Assembly: GCA_009772925.1 (NCBI GenBank)
Contig: WOUQ01000001.1
Span: forward strand, 124,001 to 188,000
Direction of reading: 5' to 3'
Source: a bacterium
GTDB taxonomy: Bacteria; Pseudomonadota; Gammaproteobacteria; Burkholderiales; Thiobacillaceae
Length of the DNA: 64,000 nucleotides
This document shows, piece after piece, positions 16,812-25,754 of this stretch (position 1 is its first letter; each line of letters begins with the position of its first letter). The notes under the pieces were generated by a model. That model was not told the origin of the DNA. It did no database searches and saw nothing but the letters and a program-made list of their open reading frames with translations. Both the position numbers and the translations under genes were made by a program.

Positions 16812-18671
16812 ATGATGCCAGCGTCGAATGCCTCCGCACAGGAGGATGCGCCGGGACAGGGTTTGGGCTCGGCGTCGCCGAGCCATACCGAACTGTCCCG
16901 CCAGACTGCCCGCCTGAATGCCCTTTGGCGCCAGGCCACCCGCCACGACCTCAGCGACGCCGAGCGTTCCCGCGCCATCCTGCGCGAGGCGGCCCTCGCC
17001 CTGGGCATGGATCTGGCGGTGCTGGGCGAATTCAACGAGCACTACCGGGTGCGGACGGCCTTCGATCCCCTGGACATCCTGCCCGAGGGCACCCTGCTGT
17101 CCCCCCGCGAAGTCGTCTGCCAGGCGGTGCACCTGGCACGGGCGCCGCTGTTCATCGGCGATCTGGGCGCGCATCCGGAGTTCTCCGGGCACCCTCTGGT
17201 GCGCGAGCATGGCATGCGTACCTACGCCGGCATCCCGGTGTGGACCGGCGAGGAGGTCGAGGCAGTGCTGGCTTTTATGCGGCGCGCGCCGACGCCGGAG
17301 TGCTTCGACGATGCCGACATCGCCTTCATGGAACTGGTGGCGGGCTGGCTGGGCCATCATCTCTATCAGGCGCGCCAGAAAATCCAGCTGGAGCGTTATG
17401 CCCTCACCGACGCCCTTACCGGCTTGCTCAACCGCCGTGCCGCGGAGGTGCGCCTGCAGGAGGAAATGGCGCGCGCGCGCCGGCACAGCGAGGGCTTTGC
17501 CGTGGCCCTGGTGGACATCGACCACTTCAAGCGGGTGAACGACCGCTACGGCCACGCGGTCGGCGATCAGGTCCTGCAGGTGGTGGCCCGCCGCCTCGAA
17601 TCGGGCTTGCGCGAGGACGACTGGCTGGCGCGCTGGGGTGGCGAGGAGTTCCTGATCTTCCTGCGCGGGGCCGACCAGCAGGAATCCGTCTATGTCATGC
17701 AGCGGCTGATCGGCCACGTCAAAGCCCAGCCCATCCACACCGAGGCGGGCGATATTTCCGTTACCCTGTCCGCGGGCATTGGCCTGCCGGCGCGCGAGGA
17801 CGCCGATTGCCAGGCCGCCGTCGAACTGGCGGACGCCTGCCTGTATCAGGCCAAGAGCGGCGGCCGCGATCGCGTCGAGATCCGCGACGGCAACACCGAA
17901 TACTGGCCGGCCCAGATCATCAAGCGCGCCTTGCGCGACGACCGTCTGCGCCTGGCCAGCCAGGTCATCGTCGATCTGGAGAGCGGCCAGGTGGTGGCGG
18001 ACGAGGCCCTGGCGCGGGTGGTGCTGCCGGACGGCCGGGTGATCGCCGCGGGCGAGTTCATCGAGGCCGCCGAAGGCCTAGGCCTGATGCCGGAGATCGA
18101 CCGCTACATCACCCGCCAGACCATGGCGCGCTGCACCAGCAAGCTGGGCAACCATCTGGTGGGTCCGGATTTCGCCCACTTCGTCAACCTGTCCCCGCAG
18201 TTCCTCGCGCGCCGCGACATGGTCGAGGAGATGCTGCAGAACGCGCAGAACTATTGCCAAGCCTGCGGCATCTCCCTGGGGCCGGTGAAACCGATCGTCT
18301 TCGAGATCACCGAGCGCCAGTTTCTGACCAACCTCGATTCGCTTGAGGCGGACCTGAAACCCCTGCTGGATTTCGGCTTCCGTCTCGCCCTGGATGATTT
18401 CGGCAGCGGCTATTCCTCATTCCTCTACCTGGCGCGCCTGCCCATCAGTTTCCTGAAGATCGAGGGCTGGATGGTGGCCAACCTGCGCAGGGAAAGGAAA
18501 ATCGCCGCCATCGTCGAGAGCCTGGCCGGTTTTGCCCGGCGCGAGGGCATCCTCACCGTCGCGGAATGCATCGAGGACGCCGAAACTGCGCGCATCCTGC
18601 GGGAAATGGGGGTCAATCTGGGGCAGGGGTGGCATTTTGGCCGCCCTGAACTTGATGAAAATCAGAACTGA
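16812..18671 (+). CDS. GAF-GGDEF-EAL cyclic-di-GMP signalling protein
   Basis: A 619-residue cytosolic protein. An N-terminal GAF-like sensor (about residues 45-185) precedes a GGDEF domain with intact GGEEF at 276-280 and an inhibitory I-site RxxD (REDD) five residues upstream. A C-terminal EAL domain follows, with EAL at 398-400, FVNLSP, EITE, DDFGSGYSS, LKIE and a QGWHFGRP ending. Both catalytic signatures look complete, so it could make or degrade c-di-GMP; the net activity cannot be read from sequence. No membrane helix. AAGAAGG lies upstream of the ATG. Confidence 0.9.
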   Translation: MMPASNASAQEDAPGQGLGSASPSHTELSRQTARLNALWRQATRHDLSDAERSRAILREAALALGMDLAVLGEFNEHYRVRTAFDPLDILPEGTLLSPREVVCQAVHLARAPLFIGDLGAHPEFSGHPLVREHGMRTYAGIPVWTGEEVEAVLAFMRRAPTPECFDDADIAFMELVAGWLGHHLYQARQKIQLERYALTDALTGLLNRRAAEVRLQEEMARARRHSEGFAVALVDIDHFKRVNDRYGHAVGDQVLQVVARRLESGLREDDWLARWGGEEFLIFLRGADQQESVYVMQRLIGHVKAQPIHTEAGDISVTLSAGIGLPAREDADCQAAVELADACLYQAKSGGRDRVEIRDGNTEYWPAQIIKRALRDDRLRLASQVIVDLESGQVVADEALARVVLPDGRVIAAGEFIEAAEGLGLMPEIDRYITRQTMARCTSKLGNHLVGPDFAHFVNLSPQFLARRDMVEEMLQNAQNYCQACGISLGPVKPIVFEITERQFLTNLDSLEADLKPLLDFGFRLALDDFGSGYSSFLYLARLPISFLKIEGWMVANLRRERKIAAIVESLAGFARREGILTVAECIEDAETARILREMGVNLGQGWHFGRPELDENQN

Positions 18672-18683
18672 TGCCTGGAAAGG

Positions 18684-18712
18684 GAACTTTTCCCCATCGC
18701 CAGGGTTAGAAT
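18684..18712 (+). promoter_or_regulatory. Candidate hfq promoter (-10 only)
   Basis: A TAGAAT at 18707-18712, 37 nt before the hfq start, is a good -10 match in an A/T-rich leader; the hexamer 17 nt upstream (GAACTT, 18684-18689) is a poor -35. The preceding gene ends at 18671, so a promoter is expected here. Confidence 0.35.
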
Positions 18713-18748
18713 CCCAACCCCATAAAATAAATTTGTTAAGGAATCGCG

Positions 18749-18985
18749 ATGACCAAAGGGCTGCAACTACAAGACCCCTTCCTGAACGCTTTGCGTCAGG
18801 AACAGGTGCAAGTTTCCGTGTATCTCGTCAACGGCATCAAGCTCCAGGGTCATATTGAAAGCTTCGATCAATACGTCGTGCTGCTGAAGAACGCCGTCAC
18901 CCAGATGGTCTACAAGCACGCCATTTCCACCGTGGTACCCGCGCGCCCGGTCATGCTGCAACGCGCCGGCGGAGACGACGCCTGA
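18749..18985 (+). CDS. hfq: RNA chaperone Hfq
   Basis: A 78-residue Sm-like protein forming hexamers that pair small RNAs with mRNAs. Conserved RNA-binding positions are present: Gln8 in LQDPFLN, the VNGIKLQG Sm1 strand and YKHAIS (55-60) Sm2 motif with Lys56/His57. The C-terminal tail is short, as in betaproteobacteria and pseudomonads rather than enterics. A clear AAGGA precedes the ATG. It heads the hfq-hflX-hflK-hflC-DUF2065-hisZ-purA block, with hflX 21 nt downstream. Confidence 0.98.
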   Translation: MTKGLQLQDPFLNALRQEQVQVSVYLVNGIKLQGHIESFDQYVVLLKNAVTQMVYKHAISTVVPARPVMLQRAGGDDA

Positions 18986-19006
18986 CCCCGAACCGCCACC
19001 CTCGTC

Positions 19007-20251
19007 ATGTTTGAAAGGCCGGACCGGGGGGCGGCCGTGGTGCTCGCCGCCCTCGATTTCGGCGAAGACGATTACGCGGACAGTCTCGACGAACTCAAGC
19101 TGCTGGCCGACAGCGCCGGCCTCAAGGTGGCGGCGGTGGTCGAGGGGCGGCGCGCCAAAGCGGACGCGGCCCTGTTCGCCGGGTCGGGCAAGGCCGACGA
19201 GATCGGCGACGCGGCCCGCGCCGCCGATGCTTCCCTGGTCATCTTCAACCACGAGCTGTCGCCCATCCAGGAACGCAACCTGGAACGCCGTCTGCAATGC
19301 CGGGTGCTGGACCGCACGGCCCTGATCCTCGATATCTTCGCCCAGCGTGCGCGCAGCAACGAGGGCAAGTTGCAGGTCGAACTGGCCCAGTTGCGCCATT
19401 ACGCTACCCGACTGGTGCGCGGCTGGACCCACCTGGAACGGCAGAAGGGCGGCATCGGCATGCGCGGCGGCCCGGGCGAAACCCAGTTGGAGCTGGACCG
19501 GCGCATCATCGCCCAGCGCATCAAGACCATCGAGTCGCGCCTCGATAAACTGGCCCGCACCCGCCTCCTGCAGCGCCGCAGCCGCCAGCGCGGCGGAGTG
19601 TTGCAGGTCTCCCTGGTGGGCTACACCAATGCCGGCAAGTCCACGCTGTTCAATACCCTGACCAAGGCCGGGGCCTACGCCGCCGACCAGTTGTTCGCCA
19701 CCCTGGACACCACCTCCCGCCGCGTCTGGGTGCCCGAGGTGGCAGGGAACGAGCCCCACGTTGACTCGCGTTCGCTGCCCCCCGAGGCGGCACACTGCCC
19801 GCCTTGGGGCGGCCCGGCGGCAGGCAGGGAGGTGGTGCTGTCCGACACCGTCGGCTTCATCACCCGCCTGCCGCATTCGCTGGTGGCCGCCTTCCACGCC
19901 ACCCTGGAGGAGACCGCGCATGCCGACCTGCTTCTGCACGTCGTGGATTCGGCCAGCGCCAATCGCGATCGGCAGATGCTGGAGGTGGAGAAGGTGCTGA
20001 AGGAGATCGGCGCGGAACAAGTGCCGCAGATCCGGGTCATGAACAAGGTCGATCTGACCGGAGCCGAGCCGCAATTGGCGCGGGATGAGTATGGTAAGAT
20101 CGCCGCCGTTTGGCTTTCCGCGAGGACAGGTGCGGGCACCGACCTGCTGCGGAGCGCCTTGGGCGAATTCGCCAACTCCTCACGCCATGATCGTGCCAGA
20201 CCACTCCGAGACCTCCCCGAACCCGATGCGGAAATCCATGCACCCGATTAA
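19007..20251 (+). CDS. hflX: GTPase HflX with an in-frame repeat-derived insert
   Basis: A 414-residue ribosome-associated GTPase that splits stalled ribosomes under stress. The N-terminal domain (residues 1-200) includes the RGPGE-like RGGPGETQLELDRR segment. The G domain starts with G1 GYTNAGKST near 205, G3 DTVGF, and G4 NKVD. Between the beta strand RRVWVPE and VVLSDTVGF lies a 30-residue insertion (245-274) encoded by a palindrome-containing DNA segment, in a position where HflX normally has a short turn. The frame is preserved, so the protein is probably functional. Confidence 0.95.
   Translation: MFERPDRGAAVVLAALDFGEDDYADSLDELKLLADSAGLKVAAVVEGRRAKADAALFAGSGKADEIGDAARAADASLVIFNHELSPIQERNLERRLQCRVLDRTALILDIFAQRARSNEGKLQVELAQLRHYATRLVRGWTHLERQKGGIGMRGGPGETQLELDRRIIAQRIKTIESRLDKLARTRLLQRRSRQRGGVLQVSLVGYTNAGKSTLFNTLTKAGAYAADQLFATLDTTSRRVWVPEVAGNEPHVDSRSLPPEAAHCPPWGGPAAGREVVLSDTVGFITRLPHSLVAAFHATLEETAHADLLLHVVDSASANRDRQMLEVEKVLKEIGAEQVPQIRVMNKVDLTGAEPQLARDEYGKIAAVWLSARTGAGTDLLRSALGEFANSSRHDRARPLRDLPEPDAEIHAPD
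19739..19828. repeat. Repeat-derived insertion inside hflX
   Basis: Ninety nucleotides (30 codons) between conserved HflX segments, rich in C/G palindromes around 19779-19826 (CTGCC and GGCAG arms with nested GCC/GGC pairs). The encoded peptide is Pro/Ala/Gly-rich and unlike HflX. The length is a multiple of three, leaving the G domain in frame. I infer the boundaries from where conserved HflX sequence stops and resumes. Confidence 0.7.
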
Positions 20252-20336
20252 GGAACTATTACGCGCGCCCCTCTGGCTCGTGCAACGCTATGTGCTCTGG
20301 CCCATCGCCGCGCTGCGCCGCGGCGTGCCCATCGCC

Positions 20337-21551
20337 ATGGCCTGGAACGACCCGCAATGGGGCAATCAGGGCGGCGGCAAGAACAATGCCGGACCGCCCG
20401 ATCTCGACGAGCTCTGGAGAAACTTCAATCGTCGCCTGAACGGCATGTTCGGCCGCAAGGGCGGGGGCGGCAACGGCGGTGGCGACAGTGAGCCGCCGCG
20501 CATCGGCGGCGGGCGCGAATTCAACATCCCCGGTGGCGCCGGCTTGCTGGTCGGCCTGGCCGTGCTGGTCTGGCTGGCTTCCGGCTTCTACATCATCAAC
20601 GCCGGCGAGCGCGGCGTCGTCCTGCGCTTCGGCAAATTCCTGGAGACCACCCAGCCCGGTCCGCGCTGGCACCTGCCCTATCCCTTCGAGTCGGTGGAGA
20701 AGGTCAACATCGAGCAGGTGCGTACCGTCGAGGTGGGCTATCGCAACAACGTCAAGTCCAAGGTGCTGTCCGAATCCCTCATGCTGACCGACGACGAGAA
20801 CATCATCGACCTGCAGTTTTCCGTGCAATACCTGCTGAAGAGCCCGGAGGACTTCCTGTTCAACAACCGTTCCCCGGACGACGCCGTCAAGGGTGCGGCC
20901 GAGTCCGCCATTCGTGAGGTGGTCGGCAAGAACAAGATGGACTACGTGCTGTACGAAGGACGCGCCGATATTGCCGACCGCGTCACCAAGCTGATGCAGG
21001 CCATCCTCGACCGCTACAAGACCGGTGTCTCCATCAGCAAGGTGAACATGCAGAACGCCCAGCCGCCCGAGCAGGTACAGGCCGCCTTCGACGACGCGGT
21101 GAAAGCCGGCCAGGACCGGGAACGCCTGAAGAACGAGGGCGAGGCCTACGCCAACGACGTCATCCCGCGCGCCAAGGGCGTCGCCTCCCGCCTCAGCGAG
21201 GAGGCGGAGGGTTACCGGCAGCGGGTCATCGCCAACGCCCAGGGTGAGGCTTCCCGCTTCAGCCAGGTGCTCGCCGAGTACACCAAGTCGCCGCAGGTCA
21301 CGCGCGAGCGTCTCTATCAGGATGCCATGCAGCAGGTGATGGCCAACACCACCAAGGTGCTGGTCGACGACAAGCAGGGCGGTAACCTGCTCTACCTGCC
21401 GCTCGACAAGCTGATGCAGGCCGCGGGTGCCGTCGATGCAACCGCCCGCGCCGAACCGGCGGCTCCAGCCGCTCCAGTGGCGCCTCAGATCGATAACACC
21501 AGCCGTTCGCGTGACGCCTTCCGCAGCCGTGAAAGGGAGGTGCGGCCATGA
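20337..21551 (+). CDS. hflK: FtsH-modulating membrane protein HflK
   Basis: A 404-residue inner-membrane SPFH/band 7 protein that with HflC surrounds FtsH and controls its proteolysis. The N terminus is Gly/Asn-rich and acidic, one transmembrane helix lies at about residues 65-87, and the band 7 domain follows (AGERGVVLRFG onward). A Pro/Ala tail ends it. I chose ATG 20337 because MAWNDPQWG matches the family N terminus; the frame is open further upstream, with an ATG at 20239 overlapping hflX, which would add 33 residues. Overlaps hflC by 4 nt. Confidence 0.93.
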   Translation: MAWNDPQWGNQGGGKNNAGPPDLDELWRNFNRRLNGMFGRKGGGGNGGGDSEPPRIGGGREFNIPGGAGLLVGLAVLVWLASGFYIINAGERGVVLRFGKFLETTQPGPRWHLPYPFESVEKVNIEQVRTVEVGYRNNVKSKVLSESLMLTDDENIIDLQFSVQYLLKSPEDFLFNNRSPDDAVKGAAESAIREVVGKNKMDYVLYEGRADIADRVTKLMQAILDRYKTGVSISKVNMQNAQPPEQVQAAFDDAVKAGQDRERLKNEGEAYANDVIPRAKGVASRLSEEAEGYRQRVIANAQGEASRFSQVLAEYTKSPQVTRERLYQDAMQQVMANTTKVLVDDKQGGNLLYLPLDKLMQAAGAVDATARAEPAAPAAPVAPQIDNTSRSRDAFRSREREVRP

Positions 21552-22417
21552 AGAATCCCGCCGTACTCGTCGTTGCCCTGGTCGTCGTCCTGCTGGTCGC
21601 CGCCCTGTCCATCTTCACCGTCGACCAGCGCCAGGCCGCCCTCGTTTTCCAACTCGGCGAGGTGGTCAGCATCAAGCGCGAGCCCGGCCTCTATCTCAAG
21701 CTGCCCGTGGTGCAGAACATCCGCTACTTCGACACCCGCATCCTGACCCTGGACTCCGCCGAGGCCGAACGCTTCATCACCTCGGAAAAGAAGAACGTGC
21801 TGGTGGACTATTGGATCAAGTGGCGCATCGATGACGTCCGTCTCTTCTACGTCAGCTTCGCCGGCGATGAGATGCGCGCGGAGAACCGCCTGCAGCAGAC
21901 CATCAACGACGGCATGCGCGCGGAGTTCGGCAAGCGCACCGTGCACGACGTGGTTTCCGGCCAGCGCGACGATGTCATGGAAAACCTGCGCAAGTCCGCC
22001 GATGCGGAAGCCCGCCGCTTCGGCGTGCAGGTGATAGACGTGCGCATCAAGCGCGTGGACCTGCCCAGCGAGGTGAGCGAGTCCGTCTACCGGCGCATGG
22101 AAGCCGAGCGAAAGGGGGTGGCCAACGAACTGCGTTCGACCGGTACCGCCGAGGCCGAGAAGATCCGCGCCGACGCCGACAAGCAGCGCGAGGTGATCAT
22201 CGCCGAGGCCTACCGCGAAGCCCAGAAGATCAAGGGCGAGGGCGACGGTCGCGCGGCCGGCATCTATTCCGCCGCCTATTCGAAGAACCCCGAGTTCTAT
22301 GCCTTCTATCGCAGCATGGAGGCCTACAAGGCCAGCTTTGGCAGCAAGAGCGACATCATGGTGCTGCAGCCCAACTCGGACTTCTTCCGTTACATGCGGT
22401 CACGCGGTGGCAAGTAA
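21548..22417 (+). CDS. hflC: FtsH-modulating membrane protein HflC
   Basis: The 289-residue partner of HflK. A single N-terminal transmembrane segment (about residues 5-24) is followed by the band 7 domain (VDQRQAALVFQLGEV) and a long charged helical stretch (AEKIRADADKQREVIIAEA). It ends with the family-typical SDFFRYM motif. The start overlaps hflK, implying co-translation and assembly in equal amounts. DUF2065 follows after 9 nt. Confidence 0.96.
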   Translation: MKNPAVLVVALVVVLLVAALSIFTVDQRQAALVFQLGEVVSIKREPGLYLKLPVVQNIRYFDTRILTLDSAEAERFITSEKKNVLVDYWIKWRIDDVRLFYVSFAGDEMRAENRLQQTINDGMRAEFGKRTVHDVVSGQRDDVMENLRKSADAEARRFGVQVIDVRIKRVDLPSEVSESVYRRMEAERKGVANELRSTGTAEAEKIRADADKQREVIIAEAYREAQKIKGEGDGRAAGIYSAAYSKNPEFYAFYRSMEAYKASFGSKSDIMVLQPNSDFFRYMRSRGGK

Positions 22418-22426
22418 CGCCGGTCC

Positions 22427-22621
22427 ATGAGTCTGTGGGAGCTGCTCGTGCCCGCCCTGGCCCTGATGCTGGTCCTCGAGGGCGTGCTGCCTTTCCTCGC
22501 TCCCACTGCCTGGCGTGACGCCTTTTCGCGCATGCTCCAGTTTTCCGACGGTCAACTGCGCTTCATGGGCCTGTTCTCCATGCTCGCCGGCCTGCTTCTG
22601 TTATTCATCTCCCAACAATGA
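22427..22621 (+). CDS. DUF2065 family small membrane protein (YjeT-like)
   Basis: A 64-residue protein with two hydrophobic helices (about residues 4-25 and 45-61) separated by a conserved-looking WRDAFSRMLQFSDGQLR segment. This matches DUF2065, which usually sits directly after hflC. Function unknown; the context suggests a link to the HflKC/FtsH membrane complex. Its stop overlaps the hisZ start (ATGA). Confidence 0.92.
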   Translation: MSLWELLVPALALMLVLEGVLPFLAPTAWRDAFSRMLQFSDGQLRFMGLFSMLAGLLLLFISQQ

Positions 22622-23766
22622 CGCCCGCCTGGCTGCTGCCCGAATACGTCGAAGACATCCTGCCCCACTATGCCCGGGCGGGGGAACTGCTGCGCCGCAA
22701 TCTGCTGGATCTGTTCGACGCCCACGGCTACGAGCTGGTCGCGCCGCCCCTGGTGGAGTACCTGGAATCCCTGCTTACCGGCGCCGCCCGCGACCTCGAC
22801 CTGAAAACCTTCAAGGTGGTGGACGGCCTTTCCGGCCGCATGCTCGGCGTGCGCGCCGACATGACGCCGCAGGCCGCCCGCATCGACGCCCATCTCATCA
22901 ACCACCAGGGTCCCACCCGGCTCTGCTACGCCGGCCCGGTGTTGCGTACCCGGCCCGCCGGCCTGGGCAGCCGGGAGCCCTTCCAGGTAGGGGCCGAGCT
23001 GTTCGGTCACGCCGGCATCGAGGCGGACCTGGAAATCCAGGGTCTGCTGCTGGCCGCCCTGAAGGTCGCCGGCGTGCCGGGTCCGCGCCTGAGCCTGGGC
23101 CATGCCGGAGTGTTCCGTGCCCTGGCCGACGGAGCCGGGTTGTCCCCGGAACAGGCCACCGCCCTGTTCACTGCCCTGCGTGACAAGGACGTGCCGGAAG
23201 TCGAGGCGCTGACCGCCAGCCTCGGCACGCCCTGGCAGGCCGCCTGCCGCGCCCTGCCGAATCTGTACGGTGGCCCGCAGGCGCTGGACCGCGCCCGTTC
23301 CGCCCTGCCCGCCCTGCCCGCCATACGCGACGCCCTGGATGATCTGGCACGCCTGCTGGCGGCGGGGGAGGGGGCCGACCTGGCGGTGGATCTCGCCGAC
23401 CTGCGCGGCGACGGCTACCACAACGGGGTCATGTTCGCCGCCTACGCCGGCGGCCAGTCCCGCGCCGTGGCCCTGGGCGGCCGCTACGACGGGGCCGGTG
23501 CCGTGTTCGGCCGCGCCCGCGCCGCCACCGGCTTCTCCCTCGATCTGCGCCAGATCCTGGACTGCCTGCCGGAGCCGGCGGCCCGCGGCGGCATCCTCGC
23601 GCCCCTGGCGGACGAGGCCGGCCTCATCGCGAAAATTGCCCAACTGCGCGCCGCCGGCGAGCGCGTGGTGGCGGTCCTGCCCGGCCACGACGCACACGTG
23701 GCGGAACTGGGTTGCGAGCGGGAACTGGTGAAGCAGGGCAAGGACTGGGTGGTGCGGTCACGCTGA
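22618..23766 (+). CDS. hisZ: ATP phosphoribosyltransferase regulatory subunit HisZ
   Basis: A 382-residue HisRS paralogue that activates the short form of HisG in histidine biosynthesis. It keeps the class II synthetase-like catalytic fold (for example MLGVRADMTPQAARI and ALGGRYDG) but lacks the C-terminal anticodon-binding domain of HisS, and its length fits HisZ. It implies a short-form hisG elsewhere in the genome. Translationally coupled to the DUF2065 gene; purA follows 48 nt later after a small hairpin. Confidence 0.95.
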   Translation: MTPAWLLPEYVEDILPHYARAGELLRRNLLDLFDAHGYELVAPPLVEYLESLLTGAARDLDLKTFKVVDGLSGRMLGVRADMTPQAARIDAHLINHQGPTRLCYAGPVLRTRPAGLGSREPFQVGAELFGHAGIEADLEIQGLLLAALKVAGVPGPRLSLGHAGVFRALADGAGLSPEQATALFTALRDKDVPEVEALTASLGTPWQAACRALPNLYGGPQALDRARSALPALPAIRDALDDLARLLAAGEGADLAVDLADLRGDGYHNGVMFAAYAGGQSRAVALGGRYDGAGAVFGRARAATGFSLDLRQILDCLPEPAARGGILAPLADEAGLIAKIAQLRAAGERVVAVLPGHDAHVAELGCERELVKQGKDWVVRSR

Positions 23767-25107
<1,341 letters not shown>

Positions 25108-25131
25108 GCCCTTTTCCGGCCGGGGTGGGAA

Positions 25132-25437
25132 ATGCCCAAGCTCTATGAGTACTTCGGCCTGATCGTGTTGTTCTATGCCAACGAGCACGAGCCTGTGCAT
25201 GTGCACGGCAAGTGTCAGGGGCGGGAGGCCAGGGCGGAACTGTTGGTGGTGAACGGGGCGGTGGTTGAAATACGATACGCGGCGACACCCGGAAGGCCGC
25301 CGCTCACGCCTCAGGAATTGCGTTACTTCGAGGAAGTGGTCTCGGCCAGGGCGGACGATATCGTCGCCAAATGGATCGATTTCTTCGTGCTGCACAAACC
25401 CGTGCGGGCGGAGCACATCACCAGGAGACTGAAATGA
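25132..25437 (+). CDS. DUF4160 family protein
   Basis: A 101-residue protein with the DUF4160 signature: an N-terminal FYANEHEPVHVHGK segment with closely spaced His residues, then an LTPQELRYFEEVV helix. Such proteins often pair with a DUF2442 gene, as here (ATGA overlap), and have been suspected of forming a toxin-antitoxin-like unit; no activity is established by the sequence. Its His-rich N-terminal motif suggests a metal or nucleic-acid site. Confidence 0.8.
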   Translation: MPKLYEYFGLIVLFYANEHEPVHVHGKCQGREARAELLVVNGAVVEIRYAATPGRPPLTPQELRYFEEVVSARADDIVAKWIDFFVLHKPVRAEHITRRLK

Positions 25438-25715
25438 TGCCTGCTGTCATCAACGTGGTTGCCGCGGAAATCGTCGGAGACCTCCAGTTGCGCATTCACT
25501 TCGACGATGGCACCGAGCAGACCGTCGATTTCCGGCCCTTTCTGACCGCCTCTCTGCACCCGGACATCCGCGCCTGGGCCTCTCAGGAACGTTTCTCCCA
25601 GTTCCGCGTCGAGAATGGGGAACTGCTCTGGGGCGACTATGAGTTGTGCTTCCCGGTCATGGATTTGTACCGCAACCGCATCGTCCATCAACAGGTGATG
25701 GAAGCAGTCGCGTGA
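25434..25715 (+). CDS. DUF2442 family protein
   Basis: A 93-residue partner of the DUF4160 protein. The IHFDDGTEQTVDFRPF and FRVENGELLWGDYELCFP segments match the DUF2442 beta-sheet fold. The ATG at 25434 (or the adjacent one at 25437) overlaps the upstream stop and has AGGAGA about 7 nt before it. Function unknown; a possible antitoxin-like or regulatory partner, inferred only from pairing. Confidence 0.8.
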   Translation: MMPAVINVVAAEIVGDLQLRIHFDDGTEQTVDFRPFLTASLHPDIRAWASQERFSQFRVENGELLWGDYELCFPVMDLYRNRIVHQQVMEAVA

Positions 25716-25754
25716 AGGGCGCATATCCAGTCGCCAGGCAGGTCCGATACGGGA

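Noticed and set aside
15174-17738. An 854-codon minus-strand frame across three plus-strand genes
   Set aside because: It spans several unrelated genes and intergenic gaps, has no recognisable domain, and shows antisense composition.
22618-23766. Histidyl-tRNA synthetase (HisS)
   Set aside because: The length and the missing anticodon-binding domain fit HisZ, and the DUF2065/purA context is the usual one for hisZ.
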